The notes beneath the pieces were generated by a model. The model made no database searches and was not told the origin of the DNA. It was given only the letters and a program-made list of their open reading frames with translations. A program made the position numbers and the translations under genes. From Zonotrichia leucophrys gambelii (Eukaryota; Chordata; Aves; Passeriformes; Passerellidae), in NCBI RefSeq assembly GCF_028769735.1, contig NC_088171.1:141195917-141259916 (forward strand): a DNA stretch of 64,000 nt. The letters run 5' to 3'. Below are positions 23,601 through 38,600 of this stretch, piece after piece (the stretch's first letter is position 1; each line of letters opens with the position of its first letter).

Positions 23601-26600
23601 GTATTGAAACCAATTAAATTATTACTTCACTTGACATTAAATGAACCAAAGCTTCCTAACACAATGAGAATGTGTATTTTTAAATAGGTTCAGCCTTGTT
23701 CAGAGAACAATGCAGGCTTGCACTGCTTTGGCATTTAATCTTCGCAGAAAGACAGAGTTCCTCGTGGCTTTGGCAGATTATTCTGTTAAGTGCTTTGATA
23801 CAGGTAAGGAGAAATTTCAAGACTTAAATGCTATCTGTATTGGCATGAAAACTTACATAATTTTAGTTTTGATCTTGCATTTTTCAATAATTTGTTTTAT
23901 GGAAATTATACTATGTATTTCATGCCATCTGTCTGAAAAGTTTGAGCCCGTGTTGGTTGTAGTCCTTGGGTAAATGAACCTAAATGAACCCTTTGCTTTG
24001 CCAAAGTTCTTTATTCCCACTGAGTCACACAGGCATTTGTTTAACTGAAGTCCACCACAGGATTGTTGTTAGGTATGTTACCTTTTTTTTAAGCAGTTTT
24101 TAATATGTTTACTTAGAATGAGGTACTGTATTAAAATAAAGCCAAAACCAGTTGTCAGTATGTTAGCATGCATATTCTTGATTATATTTACAGTAAAATA
24201 TTTGAACAAAGTTTTAGACAATGTACAAACATTTAGACAATGTACACTAAAAGAAATGTCAATACTTTTGAGTATTCAAGTAATTCTGTATCCTTATTGA
24301 AAAGCAATATTTAAAATTTACATTACAGCTGTGTGTGTCTGTCTTGATTAGAAGTTAAATGGTGAAGGGCAGGGACAATTCATTCTTCATAAATTATTCT
24401 TTACCTATCAGAAAATGCATTTGTAATGTCTCCATTATATCCAATTATTATCTGTATTTAAATATTTTTAAAAAGCTGTAGGAATCACTCATCTGCAGTT
24501 TTAGGGCTTGAGATTATCTGTGAAGATTTTAATGTACCACAGTGTTCCTCAAAACAGAGGAGGAGTCAGAGTTAAGGTCTGAAATCCCCTGCACTCTTTC
24601 TTATCCTTTCAACAACAACAAGACCAAACTTAGATGTTTGGATGCACTTAGAAAAATCTTTATTACTCCAGAGAGTACTGCATGTTCATGTGGTGCTGTT
24701 TCCAGAGACCAAGTCATACTGAAGAATGTTCTAAAATATGAATGGTACTCACCCAAACCAGGGCAGTTCCTTAGGGTATTTCTTACCTGTTGGGCTCCAT
24801 CCCCTTCTTTAGAGGACACTCTCTAATCCCATGTCGCCTCTCAGGTGATGACAGCTTTAAGCACTCCATTGTCTGTAAGCACAGCAGAAAGTTTGACTGT
24901 TGCTCTTTATGAGCTGCTTTATGGCCATTTCCTATCTTTGATGCCACAGCAGTAGCTGGAGCCACTCCATGGGCTGCCAGGCAAACCACCCAGTGTAAAC
25001 AGTGTAATTGCCACCAGTGCAGTTTGGTCGCTGAGGGAAGATTAGTGGTCATGCAGTCACAAGTGGGAGACATTGTAGTCAGAGGAGCCATTTCCTTAGA
25101 ATGCAGTGCACAGCATAAAAATGTTTAAGGTTCTAAAAGAATTAATGAGCTGTTGCTTCCTGACTCTGCCTTTCTGTAGTCACAGCCTGTTGTCATTAAA
25201 CCTTTCTTCTTTGCACCTGTAAATAGTTGTGTAATCATTCACACATTCTGTCCACAAGTAAAAACAAGTGCAGAATTCTCACTAGAACATTCAGTCTCAG
25301 CTTCTGTGGGTGTTCACATCAGATATTCTGTGAGACATGCTGAACTTAACAGATCACATTGTTCATGGCTTTTTAAGATTGATTTTTAGGCTAAATGAAT
25401 CAAGTCTGTGCAAGCTGGCTTTCTGTGCAGAACTGAGCATGATTTGTAAAATGTTATTTAGAGATGAGGAGAAGGTTGTGCCTCTAAGGTATAATACCTA
25501 TATGAAGATTGATACCTGTGTTTCCTGTGTGTTGGGCTGTGATGGCAAATGGTTATATATTAGTTATGCTTAAAAGTCTCTCACAGCATAGTGTTGACAA
25601 TAAAGACTAAAGTAGTAGTTGTTCCACTTTGAATGGCTGTCATATCTTTTTCATCAACTTCTGCAGGAACCCAGGAGCTAGTTAGTTGGATGAGAGGCCA
25701 TGAATCTTCTGTGTCTTCCATCTCTGTCCATGGCTCTGGCAAGTATGCCATCACCACTTCCACTGACACAGCTCAACTGTGGGACTTGGACACCTTCCAA
25801 AGAATAAGGAAGCTGAATGTTCGTCAGTCTGTGGGCATACAAAAGGTGAGTAAAGAGCAACTGCTAAAGGTGAACAAGCACACCACAGTAGGTACAACAT
25901 CACATATGAAAATCACTTTACTTGTAAATAGTCTTTAAAATACAGGTTAATCTTTTTTATCATATTTGGGCATCTCATCTTAACATTTTTCCCATCACAT
26001 CACTCAGACTACTGAAATAATGACTCAGTAGTTGCAAAGATCTCCTGGGAACTTTTAAGGAACTTCCATCTTTAGAGGTACTCAAAACTTGTTTGGACAT
26101 GACCTTGACTGATCCAATTTAACTTGGAAGTTGGAACCATCTTCTAGGTTGACCTTGCATCAGCCTAGGGTGGGCTCAGAGGACCTGTGTAAATTGATTC
26201 CAACCTGAATGGTAGTAGGATTTAAGGGTGTTGTTAAAAAACCAGTTTTGGTGTCATAATGGTAACTTCTAACAGTCACCACCACCTGCCTCGTTCAGCT
26301 TCGTATTGCAAATCTGTTCTGTCTGTGCAGGCAAAGCTCTGAATGTGGGAACAAATGAGGCTGCAAAGGAACTCAGCAAAAAGAAATCACTGCTTCTCAG
26401 CCTGGTGGTTCCTTTGGTTCTGTTTGCTGCACAGACACACTGGAACAGCACGGGATGAGAAGGATGACATGCTTGTGTCAGGGAGTGGTTTAAGTAGGTC
26501 TCCCTTGGCATTACACGATTTTAAACAGGTCTGCCTGCGCCACCAAATGTCACACTTTGGTCTAGGTACTGCAGAAAGTCCTGACCCAGTGCCTGAGCAT

Positions 26601-29600
26601 GGCTTGCACACGTGCTGCCCTGCAGTGAATAGTCTGACAAACACCACTTCAAACCAAGCCTCTCGTCAGGCTGGCCACTAAAAAGCCATGCTGCTTTTGC
26701 AGAGAACCAGGCTATTCATTTGTGTGTCCTCACCCACTTCTGGGTCAGGCAGAAATTCTGTCAGCTTAAAATAGTCACCTAACAATTACTGGGAAAGATC
26801 ATCCATCAATTTTTGTTTGTTTGTTTTATTAAAACTGTTGTGTAGCACATGTTGCTAAAATAATTATAACATCTTTCCTCCAAAGATGGATGCATTTCTC
26901 TAGTGGAGATTTTTCTAGTGCTCAGTATCTTTCTTTCTTTGTGTAGGCTATGTGTAGGGACTTCTTATTGATAAGTGGCTCTTGGAATTTGGTAGGATGA
27001 GGATGTTGCAGTATGGAAACAACTTTTAAAGCCAAACAGTAGAGATTATGATTGAATTAATAAATCACATTTGGGAACTGGGAGCCTGCTCTGTGTGGTG
27101 CTACCATTTCTTACAGGACATTATGCAAATGATCTAGATTTCATTTTCCTGTCTTTAGAATAGTGGTATTTATTCTCTTTCCACAGTCTAAGACATACAG
27201 GTAAATATGTGCTTTACTGAAGTTCAGATTTATTATTAGACTGCAGGCCCGACACTCAGTATGCAAAGCTGGATTCTTGCTTGCTCTCTGAGCCACTGTA
27301 GCAGTGTCACTCATTTTGTGTGCTTTTTGGTGCCTCTTGAGCCCAGTTGCACTCCAACATACACCTTCTGTTAGGTTGGCATGGGGCAAAACTAATTTAA
27401 AAATATAGAGACTGAGGTGCAGAGTGAACAGACAGCAGGTGAGACAGATGAGAATACAACACATCTACAATGATCGTTTCCAAAGCATCACTGTTTATTC
27501 AACAGCTGCTTGTGACCATCCTGTGGTATTTTTCTATGGCAAAGCAGAAAATTACCAACTATTTGGTACTCCAGTTTACCAAAATTCATTTAGTCTCAAT
27601 TCTTTGTCTGGTCTTCCTCAGGGACCCTGAAGGAGGACAGATAGCTCAGTCTGTCTGAAGATAAATTACTCTGGTAGCTGAGATGACTCTTTTCCCCACA
27701 GGTTACTTTTGCTCACAGTCAAGTGACTCATTTGTTTCAGTTACTAAGATGAAACCCAGCCCACATATCCATATTTCCAGATTTTCAAGGCCCCAAGAGA
27801 TCATTCAGACCAAAATTATGAACTTTGTAGCACTGACTTAATCTCTGCCAGTGGTGTCCCCAGCGTTTATATTGCGTCCTTGCTGCACTCATTGGGAACA
27901 ATAAAGTTTAACAGTCATAAAAACAAGACAGATAAAATTTAACAGTTATTTCAGTGAGTTAAACTGGCTTAGCAAAGGGTACAACACATTTTAACCAGTG
28001 CAAGGAGAGCAACCCTACTCTTCTCTAGGCTGTCACAGTAATAGCCATACCTGCCATGTTTTATTTTGCCATGCACTTTGGTAATTTAAAATGTACTTCC
28101 TTGACAACATCCCATTTTTTTTTCTTTTCCATATTCTTCCAGGTTTTTTTTCTTCCATTGAGTAACACCATTCTCAGCTGTTTCAAAGATAATTCTGTTT
28201 TTGCATGGGAATTTGATACTCTTCACTGTAAATACCAGTTGTCACCTCCTGTAGAAGGTTCTGTATTATTTTATAAGGTGTTTGCTGTTACCAGGTAAAT
28301 TGCTATTTTAAACATTCTAAAGGCAGACTATAAAAAATATGGTTTTAAGCAGATTCTCTTTCTTTATTTGTAATACTTTGTGGAAGTATTGATCTATCTT
28401 CTATGATAAGCTTTTGAACTCTGCTGTGACTGATACTTTCAGCAAAGATCAGTAGCAGTTTTTATTATAGTCCCATAACAGTTGAAATAAATTAGGCTGA
28501 TTTTTAATGATCACTAAAATAAGGTTTAAATTTTATTTTATAATATCCTTTAAGGATAATATCCGATCCTTTACTAAAGCAAATTTTATTTTAAGAGCTA
28601 CTTTGTTCTTTCAGGAGAGTATCACAGGAATAATGGCCAACTCAAAAGTGATTTGAGGGCATAGAACAAAATGAACAATCTCTCTTTTTAGCTAACACCA
28701 ATTTAAATTATAGTGTGCTGATGGAAGCTTTCCCTGTGATGCAGGGATGGTCGGACTTTGGTAGCTGGTGGGAAATCAAATCATCTTCACTTATGGTGTT
28801 TGGAATTAAAGCAGTTGATAAGAATAATCCAGATGCCGGAGAAGGTGCGAGCTGTCCGTCACCTGGAATTCCTCCCTGACAGTTTTGATGGGGGCTCCAA
28901 TCAGGTCAGTTTTTTTCATAAAGCTTAAGACAGGAGTTTTGGTTAGTAGATTCAACACTTGTCCTTGGAGGGCTTTTGGGGGGCTTCAGGGATTTAGGGG
29001 TATATGATACAAAAGGAAAGTTATTGTGCTGAATCTTTGCTCAGCTGCTCCTTTAACTTAATGGAATGTCATTGCTGAATTGGGTATTCCAGGTATTCCA
29101 CATTTGTTACATTGGCAGTATTAATGGATGAATCCTTTTAACTTGTAGGTCCTTGGAGTGTTAAGTCAAGATAATATTATGAGATTTATCAATATAGAAA
29201 CATCCCAAATTCTTTTTGACATTGGGAGTCCTGAAGAGGGAATTAGTACAGCTGTGATTAGCCCAAATGGACGGTATATTGCTTCAGTAATGGAAAATGG
29301 GAGCCTTAACTTATACAGTGTCCAAGCTTTGACTCAAGAAGGAAATAAGGTAGAGTATTTTACATTTCTTAAAACAGTAGTAAGTCCTCTTAAAGATGAT
29401 CTTTGTCTGTATAAGCAGACTGCATCAGCAGTAGTTTGCAGAGGTGCCTATTTAACAATACAAATAAAGAAAAAGTGATTTGTACTGTTTCCTTCATAGT
29501 TCCTCCAGCCTGTCAGGTAACTTGGTGTTTTTAAGGTATATATAGTGTTGGAAGGGGGAGATGGTATTTCTTTCTATAGCAATTTGTGTGCATCAATTTC

Positions 29601-32600
29601 TTTTTGTAATGGTGTTTTGGAGGAGATGGAAACAGAATAATTGGGCCTCTTCTGTTCCATTTCCTACAGGAAATACTTTGCAGCTAATGCTCTCTTAAAC
29701 TGTGGGCACAAATGGTGTTTTTGTTACTGTGATTTTATTCTTCTTACTGTGTTACTGGATACCAGCACCCATCATTTATGGCACAATGATACACTCCTAA
29801 TCCTCCCTAAATAACAAACATTCTAAATACCAGTTCTTATTTTATTACATTAATTTATTAATGGGAGTCAGGTTTCTAAATGCAGAATTCCATGTATCTT
29901 TAATCACCATGTCTTTGATGTAAACAGTAAGCAGCTCTGGATAATGATGGAGCTGGAGCTGAGGAAGGATGTGTAAAGATGTCACAGCATTCCATTTGCA
30001 CTTTTGCTGACGGTTTGACATGAACTGGGATATCCACTTTGTCACTTGCTTTCACAATCTCCAGCATTGAATTAATTAATACCTGCCTGACACTGCAGAC
30101 TAATTAAAGTTTGTAAAGGTGTTCTGTATTCTTTTAACTGGTGCTATAGAAATGCAAAATATTTTAATGACACTGAGAAACACACTAAAGTAAATAACCT
30201 TAACAGTGCATGATACACATCTACAGTATCCCAATTATATTTTTACTGTTTGCTAAGCAAGGGAATAACATGATGTGTGAGTTAGCTTGGAAGCTACATA
30301 AACCTTCCCATAGTTAGAGCAATTTTATTTGTGGACGTCCTTTTCCAGGAGTATACAATCTATATCTGTTTATTTATAGTAGAAATGTGGTTCTAGTCTT
30401 CTTTTTATGGCCATCATACTCAAAAATGTAGCATATAAAATAAACAACAAATTATATTTCTATGTAATCTGTCTTACAAGATTCTAACCAAGCTATTTTC
30501 ACTTAATACTAGCCTCCACCATTCACGTTCAAAACTGTAGAAGATGGGCCCAAGTACACATCAGAGGCAAATAAACTGATCACAAAAGTGACTTCAGAAA
30601 GGTCCAAGGGGCCATGGAAATCCAAACAAAGCAAAATTCAAAGCAGATTGCTGAAACTGCAAGCAAATACATCACTTGAAAATAAAGAGGTAGGAAGAAA
30701 TTGCAAATATTTTGTCCTTCAGTCTGCAGTGTTTATATTTCATTGCCATTTGCTTTAAAAAATAAGTTCAGGCACTGAAGCACTTGGGTATTTGAGCAGA
30801 GCAGGGATTAAGGAAATTTTAGTACCATTTTCTCTCTCTATTTAGCCTGTACTCCTACAGTATGTGACACAGCCAGAGCTGCCTCCAGTCTGGGGTACCT
30901 CTGCAGTTGTTCAAGCAACTTGTGACGCATTTGGTATTTGCTAGATCTGATCTGCTTCCCTGCAGAAAGCCAACTGGCACATCTAAAATGTCTGCCTAGA
31001 ATCCATTTCCTTTTGTTCTTAATTATTTAGAAGATGAATTACTGTTACATTTATTCCCCTCTGTCATCACAGTGCCATTTTCTCTCTCTGTCTTTATCTT
31101 GTGCCTTTTATGTGTGTATATATATATCATATATATATTCCTGTTTATGTGTCACCATATGATCTATTTCTGATGTTAGAAATTATCTATTTCTTATGTT
31201 AGTATTCTTTACAGTTTGCTATATGCATCATGTATTTGTACACAGTTCAGCCAGTTTGGGTCTGATCTGCTTCTGACTGAAATCAATGGCAGCTCTTCTC
31301 TGAGTTCAGGAGACAATAAATGATGATGGAATTACCTTTTTGTTGTTGTTGAAGTTCCTGGGACTATGTAGCAGACAGCAATACATGTTTGATTTTTTTC
31401 TTTGACTCTATGTGATAAACTTCAATATTTGGCCACTCTCATTGATTAGAGGGCAAAGAAAGAGAAAATGGTTACATTTATTGTTGATCTCCTGTTTTGT
31501 AGAATGAATTACCAGGTGGATTAAACAAGAAACGTCTGCAGGCCTTACTAAAAGGATTTGGAGAATATCCAGCTAAGTACAGGTGTTTTTTTATGTGCAT
31601 GTTCATGCTTGCACAAAATAAAATTGCTTGTGTTTACTGGCCTGTGAAAAAGAATTTCCTTGACTAAGGCTGCATTTTAATTGCAGGATGTTTGTTTGGC
31701 GTTCCTTATTACAACTTCCTGAAAATCACTTGGCATTCAGTAGCCTGATAGATAGGGGAATCCACAGTGCATTTGTAAATATCCAGAAAGAGTATCCTAT
31801 CAAAAGTGGGAAACTGCTGAGAGTTCTACAGAGGTAAAATATATATTTGTATTTATTTAAAATAGTACTGATTCTTATTTTCAAATAGTCATCTGAAATG
31901 TATCCAGTAGCTGGAAACAGCTGTAAGAAAATTTCTAAAATGACATAGTAGTGCCTTCATGCTGTATTGTTTTGGTAACTCCTACAATCTTGCATCTGTC
32001 TTGAAGTTCACAATCTTTCAATGTTGTGGTTGTAAAATACACGCTATTTTTTTTTTGGTTTTGGATCAATGTTTCCTACACAACATTTTTTTGTTTGCCT
32101 CTGTGTACAGGACCTTGTCAGCTCTAGCTCACTGGTCTGCTATCTTTGCTGAGACACCTTATATGCCTTTGCTAGCATTCCCATTTGTAAAATTATTCCA
32201 GAACAACCAGCTGATCTGCTTTGAAGTTGTTGCTACAGTAGTAGGTAAGCAATGATTTTAAAAACTCAGATATGCTTCAACATGCTTAAGCCTTCCAAAG
32301 CAAAAGAGCTTTTCCTGCTGAAATGAATAAGTTATTTCCTTATGTATAGGTCACCATGGTGTTACCAGGAATTAATATGGAGCTTAAAACACAAACCTCA
32401 AAATATGAGACTTCCTTTTGCAGTGTTTCTAGCAAAAAGTTAGCAGTTTTAACAGTGTTTGTAAAGTCTAATTGAAATGTATCTAGCATTTGCAAACTCA
32501 TATGTATCTACTGTAATTATATCATAATAATTAGGTCTCTGAGACATGGGAAAAGTAGTCACAGCCACCCAGCCTACCTGTCACCTGCTCCCAGCCAACA

Positions 32601-35600
32601 GGGAATGATCTCTTTCAAGGTTTGAATGATCTCTCAACTAAACTCTGTTTAGTTGTCTTCAGCATCACATTTGTCTGAACACTGGCTGTGGCAGTCTTCT
32701 GAAGAAACATTCTAAATTAAAGTGCTTTACACTTAAATTAGTTGTTGCAGCTGTTACTAAATCTGCAGAAGAAATGTGCTGCCAAGCATACATACCCACT
32801 TTGCAACCACATGCTGTTGGTGAATAAGTATCCAAGTTTACAGAAATTATTCTTAGTATGTTAAAAATTACTTGATCCAGGCTGTAGTTTTGTGAGACAG
32901 AAACACTGATTTAAGTATTCCCATCTGCCTCCCATGCCTTAGTCCCACAGCTCACAGATTTTTTTTTCACTTTGTATTTGAGCCAGATCAGTTCCTCAGT
33001 CTGGATCACAGTGTACTGACACAAAACCCATGCCAGTGCAGCTGGAGGAGCAGTGTACTGTGGGAATGGTGTAGGAACACTCAGACAGAGAAGATATGGG
33101 AGTATCTTAAATAGGTTTTGCTGCCTGAAACAACGCCTTAAATGCATCAGCTTGGTTACCCAACTTCAAAGTTGTCATGAGTCTTTTGCTCTGGATTACA
33201 GTGGATTGTGTTCAGCTTCTTGTTCTCTTTCAGTTAATTTTTGCCAACACTGGTTTGAGTACTTTCCCAATCCTCCAATTAATGTCCTTGGTATGATGGA
33301 AAATGTTTTGGCACATCATGACAAAGAACTGCTTCAGCATTTAATAAAATACAATGTGACTTCACAGGTAATAGTCTAGGCAGCTTTTGTATGCAAAAAT
33401 ATACTGCAGTGAATAATAGTGCACTGTTCTTTTATTGTGATAAATTTCTAGTTTGGGGGAGTTTTCGTTAAATAGCAGTGAATTATGTGGGAGTGTAAAG
33501 AATATATCATTGATTTCCTGTTGTTTTTGCTTGGCCATGATCATATGTATGCTACTTTAGTTCCTTAGAAGTTTTTTGCTTTCAAGTCCACATTCTTTAA
33601 AAATCTACTCATCAAATTATAAATGTATCTTTTTTTAACATGGACATAAGTGTGATGAACTAATTTTCTAATCCCTGTTTATCATTAGGGATGATTTTAG
33701 CTTCACAAATCTAAAGAGAACATTCAGACATCCAGTGAAATAAGAAATGTATTTGTAATCACTCCAGATTAATTTTGAATGTTTAGAGTAGGTGGTATAA
33801 TCACCCCAGATTAACTTTGAATGTTTAGAGTAGGTGGTGAAACTTATCTTGAAATGTTCTGTTTATTTCCTTTTTCATAGATTAGTAAATTCTTGGTATA
33901 AGGCAAGAAAAATCACATTGTTTCTTTAAAAGGAATGGTAAAATTGTACTAATGGATTATTTTGTCAATTTTCCCAAATAATTTAGGTTTATGCTTGGCC
34001 TCTCCTAGAAACACTATTATCTGAGGTTCTAACAAGAGAAGAATGGCTGAAAGCCTTCGACAATATTTTCTCCAACCATCCTTCATACTTTCTAATGATT
34101 GTCATTGCCTATGTTATATGTTCCAGAGCTTCCTTGCTCCACTGTAATCAAGCAGCAGATTTTGAGGTAAACATTTTCATATTAAGTCAATCATGTGAAA
34201 AAGATGTATAAAACATTGTATCTGTTGTTAGACAGGTTTCAAGGAGATCCATTTCCAAATTAATATCTGGTACTTGACAAATACACAATAAATGAGTAAA
34301 ACACTGAGCAGTTTCCTGCAGTTTCATGCAAGGAGAACTTTAAAAGCTTTCATAAGCTTTCTAATGTCCCTAAAGGCTATTTTTAAAATTTCAATAGTTC
34401 ATCAAGCACAAAATAATTCTGTCTCTTTTTGGAGGATCTAGTATGGACTTCTGCCTCTGGAGATGATACACAATAATTCTGTGATGTTGTATCATTATCC
34501 TCTTGTCAGATTTTCAAAATTAGTCAGTATTACTGGATGTTCTCTGAAGCTAAATTAAAATGTTTCCTTATGTTTAATGTTCCATGGGAAGAGGATTCTT
34601 TTTCCTATGAAAAATCTCTGTCGGCAAACACAGGGTTCCACCTCTAGAATGTGCTTTTGAGCAGTCAATTTGACTGACACCAAGTAGATAACATCATTGC
34701 TATGTTTAATAATGACCATTTAGAGATTTTCTTGGTAGATAAGATTTTTGACAGGAAGAATAGTCCTGCAAGAGGAGAAACTTCTGAGCTTCATGGCTGA
34801 ACACTGAAAGTCAAGGCAGGTTTATCCAGTGGTAGGAGTCACTGTTGGACACTCTAAATTGACACCCAGCTTCCCAAATCCCTTACACAGCTGCCATTTG
34901 AGGGGAATGAAAAGAACCACAGCATCCTTTCCTACCTTGAAGAAGTTTGGCTCAAGTCACTTGAGCTGGTGATGTTTTATGAATTGGTAGGGAAAACTTC
35001 AAAAACTTTTAAATTAACTGTTGAAATATGTATCTTGCTATTTTTCATGATAATTCCCAGATATGTGTATTAAAAATAAATATATATTTGTGTAAAAATA
35101 CATAAAAGTGCATAATCTTGTGTAGAATGTAAATGGCAGCATGTGTCTTACAGTATTTCTTTCATCACCGTAACAACGTGGACATTGATGTTGTGATTAA
35201 GGAAGCCTATCATCTTATGGAGGCTACACCTCTGGATATCCATCCCCAGCAAATGCTTGATGACTTCACACCACTTACAAAAGGACAGTACCCGGTGTTT
35301 AATAAATATCCCATGTTCATTGTGAATTATCAAGCTCAGAAATGGGAGAAGATCAGACAAGATGAAATTGAATACGTGCGAGAGAGGTATTAATGAGAAA
35401 TTGAAGACAGTCTCAGTCTGGGAAGGACAGGTGGACATAATTGCCTTTGTATGTTATAATGTGTAGTCTTGAGAGATAAGAAAATTCAGGAAAAGGACTT
35501 GAAATAGCTGCTAAAGGTTGAGAGTTACTTGGTTTGACATGTTTTTACATTAAATCATTAGTCTTATCTTAAATAAAAATGTCTGCTAACTAAGCAGAAG

Positions 35601-38600
35601 ATACTGGGCTACAAGTCACTGAACTTGGAAGCTCATAGCCAGAGCCTAAACCTCTATTGACCTTGTGGGGCCCAGGTTTTGAAGGGCCAGGAGTTCTTAG
35701 CTTGCTTTTGAAATCAGTGGGTACCATGATGCCAAGGCACCCTTAGAAACCAGGTTTTGTTAAGAATGTGAGGAAGAGAGTACCTGCACTCATCTGTAAT
35801 GCCCTGTTGTCTCTAACAGTCAGTGTGGTAGCTCTTCCTCATGTACCTTGTCACTATGAAGGGGATGCCAGATTTTCATGTCATCTCATTTCAGCAGCTC
35901 TTTGTTAGTGCTGTCATCAATTTCAAAGTAATCAAGTGATTTCTTGATATTTGGTTTGAATGATTAACATGTGACTTCCTTCCATGTAGACAGTTAGCAC
36001 ATGAATCAGAAGCCAAAGCACAGGAACAGAAAGCAGAAGATGAAGCCTGGTATCAAAGGCAGAAATTACTTCAAGAAGCTGAAGAACAGAGACAAAAAAT
36101 CCTACTGGAAGAAGAGAAGTTGGCAGAACAGAGACAGAGGTATTAGAATATAGGAAGCATTAGGGGTCTGGCTACTGTAGCCTGCTATTACATTTTTAAC
36201 CATGAGTAAAGGAGAAATAACCACTAATTTGTATAAATTGTAATGTGGGATAACTGTGGTCTGGTGGGTCATATTTTGGTTGGGAATTAAGTGATTTGGG
36301 TTGTATTACTACCTCACCTCTTACTCCCTGGAGGGAATACAGCAGATTAGAGGTCAAGTCACTTCATAGTCTTGTCTCAGCTCCCAGCCATTTTTCTGGT
36401 TCCTTCAGATTGGGAAGTCTCTGAAACAGTCAGCTGCTGTGTGTCTGCACAGCGAGACTTCAGACATGCATTGTGGGCACACCCACACTGCAGATACAAA
36501 AGTCACTTACAGGATCAGTGACTGTGCACTTGGACTTCTAGTGGATCTAGACAAACAACTGCTTTGTGTATCAGTTTATAAGCAAAGAGTTGTGATGGTA
36601 ATGAAGCTGAACTGTAAGTCTGTACCTTTTGCAGTTGTGAAGGTTTAAGAGAATTTCAACATCTCTATAATTTCTTAGATGAACTACAGGTAATCATGTA
36701 ATCATTTAAGTTGGAAATTACCTTTAAGATCATCAAGTCTAACAGTTAACCCAGCACTGCCAGGTTCACCACTAAACCATGTCCCTAACCACCACATTTT
36801 TGAGCACATCTCCTAAATCTCTGTAACCTACAGAGTTGGATTTTTTTTTCTTTTTTTTGAGTAAACAGCAAGACTTTATTTACCAATTAATACGTGAGTT
36901 TCTGGTTTTGTTTCTTGAAAGAGTTTGATATTTACCAAATAAACCTGGGACTAATTTTGTGCAGGAAGAGGTGCCAGGACACTGGCAGTTATTCTAAGGA
37001 GTAGTTTCCAGTTTTGGACCCTTAAAACATTAAACTAGTACTTATTAAAGTGGAGCAGAAACAGGGCACAGGACTATAAAGCTTAATTTGAGATATTGCC
37101 ATTAGAAGATGTGTGTCTGTGAATTTAATTTTGTCTCATAAATGAAAACTGGACATTTTACAGGAAAGAAAGCAGCCATCCTAAGCTTTGTTAAGCTGGA
37201 GATGAGCTCATAGTAATTAATGGCCAACTGCATTGTGTGTTTGTGCTCTTTGGTACTGACCTTTTGCACATACCGTATTATTTCTGTTATTTGTTTATTT
37301 CTGTTTATTTTGGCCTTGAAGGCTTGCTGTGGTGAAAAGAGAACTGAAAGTAAAGGAACTGCAACTTTTAGATGGTTCAAGAAGGCGTTTTCTGAACTAC
37401 CACCAAGATCAGCTTCAAATGGAACTGAAATGTCTCGATGATGAAATTGCAAGAAAGGTTGAGTATTGCTCAAGTATTTCTTTTATGCAAGGGTTAATAG
37501 GGAAAATAAACAAGGAAAAAAGGCATAACAAAAATTTAATTGATATACTTTGATTTGTGAGCCCAGAGGTAATCTTAGCATGAGGCAGACTGCTTCAAGT
37601 GGTAAATGCATTATTTATCAGTTAGTGGCAGTGTTGAAAAATGTAATGAGCTCCTTAAAGGACTAGTGAATTCTCAGCTGTCTGTGGGCTGTATGTCCAG
37701 ACTGCAAATTAACTCTGCCATTGATTGAGAGGCTCCACAGTGGCCTCTGGCCAGGCCTGGCTCTGCCTCCCAGTCACTAACCCAGGCACCATGGCATGCA
37801 GCTGTGCCATGGGAATGGTGCTGGGAATGGAAGGGTTTGCAGCTCATGGGCACACACTGAGCCTTTGCAGGGCCATTCCGTGTGTCTCAGCAGCACACTT
37901 CACAGAGCACAGTGCAGCTGGGGGGCTGTTTCTGCAGTCAGGGCACTGCTACACTCCTCAGCTCCAGCTCAGCTCAGGTTCTGCCAGGTGTAAGGCAGCC
38001 CCTTCCCCTTCTGCCCACTGTCCTCCAGAGCATTCTGGCTTCAGGGGCTCCTTCCTCGATTCAGAGCTGCCTGTGGCAGGTTTTCAACATTAGTTCAAGA
38101 CTGGTATTTCCCTAACACAGCTTGGCTGGATGCAAAACTCTTCTATGCCTCTTCTCCACCTTGCCCTGTGCTTTTGTTATGCAGTATTTTCCATTCTTCG
38201 TATGACAGAAAACTAACCAGAACTTAGAGGCATGGGGTTTGGACATTCTTTTTGATAATGTTTTTTTAAAGCAGAAGAACAAGGCATCTATGAGACAGCA
38301 GGAAACAAATGCTGTCCAAGATACAGAACCTGAATCACAGAAGCAGCTTTTTGAACAGGTAATTATTGGGGAACTGTACTAAATACAAATATTTAATGGT
38401 TGTTCATTTGAAGTTCTTGGATTTGATTGCGTTCATGCAACCACACCTTGTGAGGAGAAATGGGGGCCTGGTATTTTTCTCTTTTTTCTCTTTAATGATT
38501 TTTTTTTAGAGTAAATCCTCTGTTGATAATAGCATTAACACAATTCACTGTTATCTTGGAGAGTTTTGGGTGAAAACAGTCATATCCTCCTTATTCTTTT

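Noticed and set aside
31112..31140. TATATA-rich stretch as a promoter
   Set aside because: It is a simple TA repeat within TBC1D31 intron 8 and has no start-site context.
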